Shown here in pieces: positions 9,864-18,900 of a DNA stretch of 64,000 nt. The stretch is taken from contig CAVZWW010000003.1 of assembly GCA_963779225.1 (NCBI GenBank), positions 1,302,001 through 1,366,000 on the forward strand, in the 5' to 3' direction. Position 1 is the stretch's first letter; every line of letters starts with the position of its first letter. The position numbers and the translations under genes were made by a program. The notes below the pieces were generated by a model. That model worked only from the letters and a program-made list of their open reading frames with translations, did no database searches and was not told where the DNA came from. The DNA is from CAVPCZ01 sp963779225 (GTDB lineage Bacteria > Bacteroidota > Ignavibacteria > UBA10030 > UBA6906).

Positions 9864-9972
9864 AGTGACAGTCTGTCCGGATGCAGGGAAATGGGGGTTG
9901 GTGAAGAAAACGAACATGCGGCAGAAAAACCAAGCATTCAACATCAATCATCACTTACAGGGAGATACATCG

Positions 9973-11154
9973 ATGAAACCCACAATGCGGTGGTTCACTC
10001 TTGCTCTCGTCATCGGACCGCTCTGGCAGTCGGGATTTGCCGGGACAGTACTCGGAAAGGTAGGTCAGACGGTATATCCGCGCACAACAAGCATGAATAC
10101 TCAAGGAACCAATACTCTCCAAGTTTACGGTGACTGGATAGAAAATATTGACAGGGCCACGGCTCCAGCCGGTGTCGGAGTCAGTATCATTCGCAAACTC
10201 AACGGAGCTCAGAATAACAGCGGTTCATTTGCAGGAAGAGGCATGGTGGAGCTCAGTATTTCCACGAACAACGCCACGCCCGGCGATAAGACGATCCGGC
10301 TTATCGACGACCCCATTCTTGGTGTGGGGGGATCGACATTTACAGTCACTATCACCGTTATGGCCCCACCGACGGTCACAAGTGTGAGTGTGCCGACTCC
10401 TGCGGAGCCGTTCAAGGAGATCACCGTAACGCTCAACGGCACGGGGCTTGAGAAGGCCGTGGATCCGGCGGCCGGCGTCATTGTCATCGACAACTTGGTT
10501 CCATTTATTACCGTTGGTGGTACCGCAACTGTGAGTTCTGTCCGGGTACTCAGCTCATCGCCAACATCATTGCAGGCGAAGATCTTGTTCTCTGCGCTCA
10601 TTCAGGACGCCACCGTCGAGTTAAGTCTCAGAAGCACTGACAAGTGTGTTCCTCTCGGTGTGCTGCCGAGTCCGATTACCAACTTCGTGCCATTTAAAAC
10701 AAGGGTGCGTGTCAAGAGCAGCAACCTCAGAAACTATGTCGAGTCGTTCGCCTTCCCCACAGGAAGCACAATCAACCAGAATAGTATCGGAACGATCAAC
10801 TTAAATTTGCTCTTCCCGGCACCCTCCGGTTCAGGAACCAGGATGAAGAATGGCCTCGTGATCCCGAACCTGACATCAGATGATAATGCAAAGGTCTTCT
10901 TCAAGTTCGTTCCGGACAATGCGTTCAGACAGCCCAATGGAACACCGTTTCCGACGATTGCCGGCGGCTTCATCGTAGCGACCGCGAGAGCTGGGGAAGA
11001 CGTTATACCCATTTCGTTCAAACCCATAGACTGTCTTGGCGGACAAGCAGGCCAGACGAATGTGGTGAAGATTCAAACCTGGATGCATACGACAAATACG
11101 AATCTTCCTCCAAGTTTTGTCGAAAAAACGTTCAACGTGCGTTGTATTCAGTAG
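9973..11154 (+). CDS. Exported protein with IPT/TIG-like beta repeats
   Basis: A 393-residue protein with a signal peptide (MKPTMRWFTLALVIGPLWQS, cleavage near FAG). The start at 9973 is supported by AGGGAG at 9959-9964; in-frame sequence back to 9835 is not signal-like. Residues about 20-130 form one beta domain, and about 125-210 look like an IPT/TIG repeat (PPTVTSVSVPTP, ITVTLNGTGL). The C-terminus has two Cys (PIDCLGG and NVRCIQ) that could form a disulphide. It closes the operon that begins with the sensor kinase. A role as a secreted or surface component is inferred; there is no T9SS sorting tail. Confidence 0.6.
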   Translation: MKPTMRWFTLALVIGPLWQSGFAGTVLGKVGQTVYPRTTSMNTQGTNTLQVYGDWIENIDRATAPAGVGVSIIRKLNGAQNNSGSFAGRGMVELSISTNNATPGDKTIRLIDDPILGVGGSTFTVTITVMAPPTVTSVSVPTPAEPFKEITVTLNGTGLEKAVDPAAGVIVIDNLVPFITVGGTATVSSVRVLSSSPTSLQAKILFSALIQDATVELSLRSTDKCVPLGVLPSPITNFVPFKTRVRVKSSNLRNYVESFAFPTGSTINQNSIGTINLNLLFPAPSGSGTRMKNGLVIPNLTSDDNAKVFFKFVPDNAFRQPNGTPFPTIAGGFIVATARAGEDVIPISFKPIDCLGGQAGQTNVVKIQTWMHTTNTNLPPSFVEKTFNVRCIQ

Positions 11155-11475
11155 GAGACTGACTCCTCAGGCATAGCCGGGGATAGGGGATACCCGGCTG
11201 TGCTCCTGTGGAGGCGATTTGACCTGACTTCTCGGCATAGCGGACGCGATCGCGTGTGCGCGGTTTGCGCGAGAGGTTGAACTTCTGCCTGAATCAAGAG
11301 TGGAGGCCGCAACAGCGCACGTTGGGTGACTGCCGTCCCGGGTTTCGCCTCACTCTCCAGCAATGCCGGACTCACCCTGTGCGAAAAGGTCATTGAACAC
11401 GCTGCCACGGTGCCGGAGGTCAAACGCATCGACCGGCAGGACAGATAACGAGGAAAGGGAAGGTGAGTCCACGAC
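11155..11475 (+). other. Intergenic region without a supported gene
   Basis: This 321-nt stretch holds a 7-bp inverted repeat (AGCCGGG / CCCGGCT near 11175-11205) with no T tract. It also has TTGAC at 11219 followed closely by ACTTCTCGGCATA (11227-11239), a partial match to promoter modules A and B but with 6 nt less spacing. No open frame in it resembles a protein. Confidence 0.4.
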
Positions 11476-11817
11476 ATGTACAAAACAGACGATATCATTG
11501 AGCGGGTGCTTCGCTCTTTCCCGGAGGAACGGGAAAACCTGCTCCAATACGTCGATCGAGTCAAGGCGTACAAGAACGAATGCGGCTGCTCGATGAGCGG
11601 TGCCTTCCTGGTGGGCTCCTTTGGCCTCGTGATCCTCTACGGTCTCCTATTCAATGGCTTTGAAGGAAGATATCTGATTACCAACGCTCTCCAGGGAACT
11701 GCCTTTGTCTTCGGTGCCGGAATTGCCGGCAAGCTGACCGGCATTGGCGTTGCGCGAGTCCGGCTCACCCTGCTGTACCGGCATCTGCACATCAAATACC
11801 AAATACAAGGAAGCTGA
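11476..11817 (+). CDS. Small two-helix membrane protein upstream of the Cys/Trp phosphoesterase
   Basis: A 113-residue protein. The N-terminal 35 residues are charged and probably helical (DDIIERVLRSFPEERENLLQ). A CGC motif (Cys37-Gly-Cys39) comes directly before two membrane segments (about 43-60 and 70-95, the second Gly-rich: GTAFVFGAGIAGKLTGIG). A basic tail follows. It stops 2 nt before the phosphoesterase ATG, so the two are almost surely co-transcribed and may act together. I do not recognise the family. The paired Cys next to the membrane matches the unusual Cys use in its partner. Confidence 0.65.
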   Translation: MYKTDDIIERVLRSFPEERENLLQYVDRVKAYKNECGCSMSGAFLVGSFGLVILYGLLFNGFEGRYLITNALQGTAFVFGAGIAGKLTGIGVARVRLTLLYRHLHIKYQIQGS

Positions 11818-11819
11818 CC

Positions 11820-13865
11820 ATGTCCACCTGTACCAAGTGGGTCGACACAATAGTCATCACGTGCAAAAACTGGAGTTCGCAGCTCGACTACACGTGCACA
11901 ACGTGGGCGGACGAAGGATCGAACGCATGCTCCGATTGGGCCGACGAAGGTTCCGATACATGCACCTCCTGGGATAAATGCCATTGGTATACCCCGTGGA
12001 ACTGCATCGCCGGTTTCTTCTGCCGCGCCTGGTACTGGGTGGCCAAATGGGTCTGCAAGGCTTACTACTGGATAGCCAAATGGGTATGTAAGGCATTCGC
12101 CTGGGTGGTGAAGGCGCTCTGCGTTGCATTCTGTCGGGTTTTGCAGCAGATATGCGGTGCCTGGGACACGGCGCGCTGCGCGCTTCTCAACCTGATCACA
12201 TTGCTCAGCTCGATCTTCGGAAGGGGGAGACGTGCCCAGCCCAGAATCAAACACGTTTTCGTGCTGATGCTGGAGAACCGGTCGTTCGATCATATGTTCG
12301 GCTTCAGCGGGATCACCGGTGTGGATCCGGCCGGCAATCCGACGGTATTCAACGCAGGGTTCGACCCGAACACCACAGGCAACATCAATCCTGTCACCAT
12401 GGCCCATGTCAACGTCGATTCGCCGGCGGATTTCCAGCTCAAGGACATCGACCATGATCCCGGCCATGAATTTGAACACACGCTGGTCTCCCTCTGCGGC
12501 GGGGGAGCAACCTACACTCCGGCGCCCGGCGGTTATCCGGCGATCACCAACTCAGGATTCATCCAGAACTATCTGGACAATGGCTCGCCGACACCTGAGC
12601 GTATTATGTTGTGCTACGATTCCCGTCAACTGCCGGTGCTCAACGCACTTGCGAGAGAGTTCGCGGTATGTGATCAGTGGTTCTCGTCGCTTCCCGGGCC
12701 CACCTGGCCCAACCGGTTCTTTTTGCTGGCGGCGACTTCGGGTGGATTGGACGGGAGTCCCGGCAAGCTGGATGTCGTGACGTCCACCGCGGTCGAAGGT
12801 TATAGGTTTGAAAACGGCAATGTCTTCGACCTGCTGGATGCCAACTGCATCCCATGGCGGATTTTCGAAGGGGATGATTTTCCGGTCAGCTTTGCGATGA
12901 AGGGCATGAATCTGAACGCCCTTCAAGGCCGGTTCTCGGATTTTGACGAGTTCGCTTCCGCGGTGAACAAGGCGACATTCGGCGAGAAGTTCGTCTTCAT
13001 TGAGCCCAAGTATGGCTCACACAAGTTTGATATCACCGGGCCCGGGGATTTCACCTGTGGAAATTCGATGCACCCTCTGGACGACGTCACCCGGGGAGAG
13101 CAGCTCATCAAGGATGTTTACGAGACCATCCGCAACTCACCGCACTGGGAGCAGAGTATGCTCATCGTCACCTTCGATGAGCACGGCGGGTTCTACGACC
13201 ATGTCGCGCCGGGTCCAGCCGTCCCGCCAGGCGATCTGCAGACAACAGGATATGTGCAACACGGCTTCAAGTTCGACCAGTTGGGGGTCCGGGTTCCAGC
13301 CCTGGTGATCTCTCCCTATACCAGGCGGGGCGTCATCGACCATACCGTCTACGACCACACTTCCATGCTGGCGACGGTGGAAAAGCTCTTCGGAATGGGC
13401 AGTCTCACGAATCGGGATCAGGCAGCCAAGGATGTTCTTCATCTGTTGCCGTTGGCTGTTCCCCGGACTGATACTCCGGTCACGCTCCCACCGGTAGCCA
13501 TCAATCCCCAACCGTTGGCATGCGAGGAGGATGAAGAAGACACCGAAGATGGACTCTTGTTCAGGCGGTCGGAACTGCGCATCGCAAAGCGGGAGGGGAA
13601 CTACCGGGACCGAAAGGTGGGAGAGTACCGGCTCACCCGTACACAAATCGGTTTCCTGCAGATCGCGCTCATAAAAGTGTTGCAGACTGCGGAGTACCCG
13701 GAACGTGTGCAATGGCAGGAAGACTATGAGGCAATCGAGACGGGGATCGACGCGGCAATCTTCATGGCGGAGGCCAAGCTGAAGATCAAGCATGGGATGG
13801 ATATGAAGAAGTTGAGCCGGGAGGGGAGGCAGGAGACACGTCGGATGAGGCGAAGGAGGCAGTAG
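11820..13865 (+). CDS. Phosphoesterase (phospholipase C/acid phosphatase family) with N-terminal Cys/Trp 11-residue repeats
   Basis: A 681-residue protein in three parts. (1) Residues 1-125: Cys at 4, 15, 26, 37 and 48 and again at 68, 79, 90, 101 and 112, exactly every 11 residues, with Trp three residues after the first five (7, 18, 29, 40, 51) and at 73, 84 and 95. The first half is polar (CTTWADEGSNA), the second hydrophobic (WVAKWVCKAYY). (2) Residues about 140-560: a PF04185-type domain with the metal motif MLENRSFDHMFG, HDPGHEFEH, SSLPGPTWPNR, the active-site stretch TFDEHGGFYDH (about 451) and DHTSMLATVEKLFG. Such enzymes hydrolyse phosphate mono- or diesters, often phospholipids. (3) A charged, basic C-terminal tail. 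No ordinary signal peptide is seen. Catalytic family call is firm; the N-terminal module is unknown to me. Confidence 0.85.
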   Translation: MSTCTKWVDTIVITCKNWSSQLDYTCTTWADEGSNACSDWADEGSDTCTSWDKCHWYTPWNCIAGFFCRAWYWVAKWVCKAYYWIAKWVCKAFAWVVKALCVAFCRVLQQICGAWDTARCALLNLITLLSSIFGRGRRAQPRIKHVFVLMLENRSFDHMFGFSGITGVDPAGNPTVFNAGFDPNTTGNINPVTMAHVNVDSPADFQLKDIDHDPGHEFEHTLVSLCGGGATYTPAPGGYPAITNSGFIQNYLDNGSPTPERIMLCYDSRQLPVLNALAREFAVCDQWFSSLPGPTWPNRFFLLAATSGGLDGSPGKLDVVTSTAVEGYRFENGNVFDLLDANCIPWRIFEGDDFPVSFAMKGMNLNALQGRFSDFDEFASAVNKATFGEKFVFIEPKYGSHKFDITGPGDFTCGNSMHPLDDVTRGEQLIKDVYETIRNSPHWEQSMLIVTFDEHGGFYDHVAPGPAVPPGDLQTTGYVQHGFKFDQLGVRVPALVISPYTRRGVIDHTVYDHTSMLATVEKLFGMGSLTNRDQAAKDVLHLLPLAVPRTDTPVTLPPVAINPQPLACEEDEEDTEDGLLFRRSELRIAKREGNYRDRKVGEYRLTRTQIGFLQIALIKVLQTAEYPERVQWQEDYEAIETGIDAAIFMAEAKLKIKHGMDMKKLSREGRQETRRMRRRRQ

Positions 13866-14216
13866 TTATCGATATTGACAATGGCTTGCCTTCTCGGCAT
13901 ATTCATGCCATTAGTCTGTTCTTTGGGCCCACAGTAATAATCTTGTGAAGGGCCGTATGAAAAATCGGGGCGATCCCTTTCCCGGGGTTCGATCGGCTGT
14001 TTTCTTGGCAAAGGGACAACCCTGCCCTCCCGCCCTACCATGTGATTCGCTGCTTTTTGACCTTAGTGTACCCGTTTTACCCCCGCTGTTTCATTCGTCG
14101 TTGCCTCATCCTTCTATGCCCGGATCTGTGCCACAGGAGGCACAGCCTGAGGCCTTTCCGCCCGGTAATCTCCGGTTCGGGATGACAGCATCTTCCTTAC
14201 CCCGGAGATCGAGAGG
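13866..14216 (+). other. Intergenic leader carrying promoter module B
   Basis: This 351-nt region holds the promoter-like block at 13875-13924, then a long leader before the ATG at 14217. A 7-bp hairpin (CTGTGCC 14126-14132 with GGCACAG 14139-14145) lies in the leader. The open frame 13945-14220 is Pro-rich and without recognisable features, so I do not call it a gene. Confidence 0.4.
13875..13924 (+). promoter_or_regulatory. Promoter module B, in front of the TANFOR-like locus
   Basis: TTGACA at 13875, ATATTC at 13899-13904 and CTGTTCTTT at 13916-13924. It shares the spacer block CCTTCTCGGC (13889-13898) and the overall alignment with module A at 2319. The downstream operon encodes a barrel and a giant surface protein. 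Confidence 0.5.
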
Positions 14217-15892
14217 ATGACGAAACGTCACGATGCCATCACTATGACGATGCTGCTCCTTGCAGCCGCCTCCCTGTCACACGCCCAACCGTTTCCGGGA
14301 GAACAGCAACCGTTCCCGCCCTCACCATCGCCCATCCGGCTTGAAGGCGGGATCAGTCTGTCCAGCGAATTGTATTCGTCCACCGGGATCGCCGGACGGA
14401 GACCAAAGCAGAGTTATCGGGCCATTCTCTCTCCAACCCTCGTCATCTACGACCAGATCCGCCTTCCTTTTGAAATCTTCGTCACCAACGATGACAGGGG
14501 ATACCGGCAGCCCTTCAATCAGTTCGGCATGAGCCCGAACTTCTGGGGATGGCTCACGCTTCACGGCGGATACTTTTCTTCACGCCTCTCGGAACTCTCG
14601 TTCGGGGATACACGCCTCCTCGGCGGAGGAGTGGAACTCACTCCCGGAGATTGGCGGGTTTCGGTATTGTACGGACGGTCACAGATGGCGGTGGACCCGG
14701 ACACCGCAAACGGCGTGCGGGGTCTTTATGAAAGGACAATCTTCACAGCAAAGGCTCGGAGTCGGCGCGGAAAACGCTTCTTTTATCCATTTGAATTTCG
14801 TACGCGCATGGGATGACTCCACGTCGATGCATAACGCTCCCCCTGACGTTACCCCCGTCGAAAACGCGGTTGTGTCGCTCTCCTACGGCTTCCCCCTGTT
14901 CGACGATGCGGTGCGTCTCACCGGGGAGACCGCTGTGTCTGCATTTTCCAGTGATACGCGGAGTCCTGAGGAAGGAGACATAGGCGGGGCATTTCGTTCG
15001 GTCAGTCTTCACTCCGCGCCAGTCTTCTCAATTCGACGGTGCGACAACGTTGACACTCTGTATCACTCCGTCACCCGTCTTCGGCATCAATGTTAACGGA
15101 AAGTGGGTGGGCCCCGGATATGTCACACTCGGCTACTTTCAACTTCCCAATGATGTCTTCGAAACAACCATTGCACCCACGTTCAGGTTACTCGAAAGCA
15201 GGCTGATCGTTCGCGGTTCGTTCGGACTCCGGTTCAACAACCTCCGGGAGAACCGGTATTCGACCACCCGGCGCACGATCGGGAATGTCTTTCTGAGAGC
15301 CCAACCCTCTCAGGATTTCGGTCTGGATGTCCAGTATGCCAACTACGGGATGCGATCGAACCCGAGAAACGACACGCTGCGCATCGACAACATCACCCAA
15401 TCGTTCAGCGTCTCACCGCGGTATGCGTTTCCCGCTTTCGGCGGATCCAGTACCGCCCTCGTTTCCTACGCACTGCAGGACTACACCGATTACAACACGA
15501 TCACCGGGGCCCTCAGCGATAACCGGTCACATTCCGGCACCGCGATGTGGACCCTCTTCTTTCCTTCGACGCTGAATCTGACGACAAGTCTGATGTACAC
15601 AGAGGCGACGACATCGGTGTATACCATGAGTATTGCCGGCCTGAACGAAACCATCGGGTACGCGTTCTTCGAGAACCGGCTTTCGACCAGCGTGACGCTT
15701 GGCTACAATATCGTCCGCGTCGACGAAACCGACGGACAGATCAACGCCCGCTTCAGTGCGACATACACAATTCCGGGATGGGGCGCATTTACATTGTCGC
15801 TGATGAACAACAGGTACAACTATGCCGATCCCTCCGTTTCGCCGTCGTACAGCGAAGCGATGGGTACATTGCTGTACAGCTATGGCTTCTAA
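14217..15892 (+). pseudogene. TANFOR-locus-type outer-membrane beta-barrel, two frameshifts
   Basis: Three overlapping open segments (14217-14816, 14728-15096, 15050-15892) join into one protein of about 557 residues. They have a signal peptide (TMTMLLLAAASLSHAQ), strand-rich sequence throughout and a C-terminal Phe (LLYSYGF). The first segment holds NQFGMSPNFWGWLTLHGGYF and LLGGGVELTPGDWRVSVLYG. This resembles outer-membrane proteins found beside TANFOR-type genes in Bacteroidota. Frame changes fall near 14745 (+1) and between about 15005 and 15060 (+1). The reading frame is otherwise free of stops, so the damage is recent or is a base-calling artefact. It is followed 13 nt later by the 1909-residue protein, its likely partner at the surface. 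Confidence 0.7.
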
Positions 15893-15905
15893 GGAATCCT
15901 CTCTC

Positions 15906-18900
15906 ATGAAAGCTTCCGTCCTCGCCGGACTGATGGTGCTGTTGCTTGCGGCCCAGACCGCCGGTGCGCAGGTGAATGTCGTCATCAATCTCCGGACGCC
16001 GGTTCCCGCACAGTTCTCCGTGTGGGCACAGGACCGGACAATTCTTCAGCTGGTGATGGCAACCGCAAACAGAACCACGATCCTGGATGTCCGGATGTCT
16101 TTCGTCATCCGCGACGTGAGCACCGGAGTCGTTGTCGTGGAATCGATTGACGGTAATCCGAACATCCCCTCTTTTCCGATCTTCCCGTTCCAGGCGAACG
16201 TTCGATACGGTCCCGAACTCGTGAACGCCGGTGCGGTACGGTTCGACGATAAATTCAAGAAGAACGCAATATTCACAAACAGCCTGCCCGAAGGCGTCTA
16301 TGAATTGTGCGTACGACTCTTCAACCGGGAAGGCGTGGTAATCTCCAACGGGGGGTGGGTCTGCAAGACGTTTGTTATCGACATTCCGGATCCACCGACG
16401 CTTATTCTCCCGGAAAACAAGTTCATGCTCAACGCCGATTCGGGCACCGTTCGCTTTGGCGACGGAATTCAAGGGAAAAGACCTCCTGGAGGCTCGGGCT
16501 CGCTGGCGCCGCCGCTTATGTTTGTCTGGACTCCCGTCACCGTCGCCCCGGGTATCATCATACGCTACAAATTTACGTTGGCTCCGATCTTTCAGAATCA
16601 AAGTCCCAGGGACGGGATTGAACGGAATATTCCCCTCTTCCAGCAGGAAGTTACCATACCCAATCTGCTCTACACGCCCAACTACCCCGACTTCGCGCTC
16701 TATCCCACGGCGGTCGGGTTCGCCTGGCAGGTTCAGGCCCTGGATTCGGAGGGACGGCCTGCGACCCGGAATGAGGGCCTGAGCGAAATCTACCAGTTCA
16801 ATATGAGGGCCGCGAAGCAGAAGCCGGCCGATTCCAGCGTTCCCCCCTTCAGGCAGGCGGCCATCTTTGCCAAGGCAAAGCACTTCTTCCCCATGACGAA
16901 GATCTCCGGGACGATCGAGTGGGGATTTCGCAAAGCTTCTTCCGGGCCCGCGCCCGCGGCCACCGGAGGGGCGGCGATCAAGATGACTGTCGGCAAGTCC
17001 CTTCTTCTTAAAACAGGGGTCACAGATCTTCCGGTCAGGCAGGGACCATCCTCGGCCCACTATATGATTTCGGATCTGATGTTCCTCAGCGGTCTGGACA
17101 AGACATACCCTCTGCGGAACAAGCCCCTCGAGCTGGTTCAGATAAACATGTCCAGCCATATCAGCGCGGCCGCCGGCGGGACGATCAAGAAGGTCTACAG
17201 CACCACATACAAGACCGTCGCATCCACGACCTCTGATAACGAAGGGAAGTTCTCCTTCAATTTCGTCAACAGGGACAGCTCCACGACGTTCAACAAGATC
17301 ACCTACAGCGTGAGAGTCCGGGATTTCCATTTTGAAGATCCCCCGGATGCGTTCGAGGTAAATCCGAATGAGAGCAGGACGGATCTGAAACTCCAGTCGA
17401 CCGCGAGGGCATACTCCCTGTCTGTCAATGTGATCGGGGAAGAAGGCGGCCTGCCGGTGAAGGGAGCTCAAGTGGTTGCCTACAGGCAGTCCACTGCATG
17501 GGATTCTCCATCCGAAGAGGGAAATGTCGAAGACAAGAGTGTCTATCCGTATCCCTCAACAAGCGTTTTTGCCAGGGCGGTTCAAGGATACTCTGTGCAA
17601 TCGTACACCGGCGTCAGCACGGGAAGCGCCGGGAACACTCCGGGCTCCGGAGGCACAGGCAACTCTGCAACTGCTGTCAGCAAGACGGCCGCCGGAAGTC
17701 CTGTGACTGCCGTCAGCAAGATCGGCGGCGGCAATACGGCAACATCGCCGTATGAACAGCTGAACGCGTTCGGCGGGAGTTGGGATCCTTTGTATCTCTG
17801 TGCGGAATCACAGGGCGGGAGGTATCTGGCGGACCGATCATTCATGAACGACCCTTCACTCGCCAAGGATTATTACCGTCTGATTGTCACCGCCCCCGGG
17901 CACGAACGATTTGTCGGCGGAACTCTGCAATCCAAGGTTCTTGCGAGCGGCAAGACGGTACTGGAGTTCACGGTCAAACTGAAGAAAGCAAAACCGGAAA
18001 TCCGCGGGATCGTTTCCCGTGCCGACAACGGCAATCCCGTGAGCGGCGTCCTGGTCGAGATCATCGAAGGGAGTCCCGCAGGGACATCGTCTCTGTCCTA
18101 TGGAAGACTTTCCGGCATGGTGTCGATGAGCGCTCTGTTTGGATCTCCGGGAAGCACCCCGGCTCCCTCCTCGGGAGGTCAGGGTGCACCGACAACTTCC
18201 GGACTGACAACGGGTCTCTCTGCCGGAAATAGGACCCAGGTAGTCCCGCTGACGGCGAAGCCGACGATCGGTTTCGCAAGCCTTGAATCGAAGAGAGGAG
18301 GAATCGCGGCACTCCTTCCTCCACCGAATCCCTTCGCGGTCCTCAGCGGTCAGGATGGTGCGTACAGCATCTCCAACATCCCGCCCAAGCCGGCCTACAT
18401 GATCAAGGCGTCAAAGGCCGGGTTCAAGCCTTTCCCGCCGACGGCGGTGACCCTGAACGAGATGGGCCTTATCCAGAAGTTGGACATTCAGCTTGAACCG
18501 ATCAGTGTCGAGGTTTCCGGTGTTGTCGTTGATGACCAAGGTGTGCCGCTGAAGAATGCGGGCGTGAAATCCGCGTCCAGCCCGAAGATCTATTACTCCG
18601 GCCCGGATGGACATTTTGCGGGAATGTTCGGTGTGGGTGAAGACACGCTCCACGTGTTCAAACCGGGATACTACGACCGGGTACTTGGTGTCAGCATCGC
18701 GAATGGCGGTTCAAAGGCGGCCGCGGGCGTGAGTGTCGACACCATGGTGATCCCGCAAATAGTCCTCACCCTTAAGGCCGCCAGACTTCTCATAACTATA
18801 CTGGACAGCACCAGCCATCTTCCGCTGAAGAATGCAGCTGTGATCGTCGGGGATAGCGACCAGGTGGGAACAACGACCGACGACGGAACAGTGTTCTTCC

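Noticed and set aside
11174..11206. Hairpin after the IPT/TIG-like gene as a terminator
   Set aside because: The stem is only 7 bp and no T tract follows.
13945..14220. 91-residue plus-strand open frame in the leader of the TANFOR-like locus
   Set aside because: Pro-rich, no ribosome-binding site, no domain; it lies between a promoter and the real start.
15789..17471. 560-residue minus-strand open frame
   Set aside because: Antisense to the giant protein; Arg/Gly-rich sequence without recognisable features, as expected from high GC.
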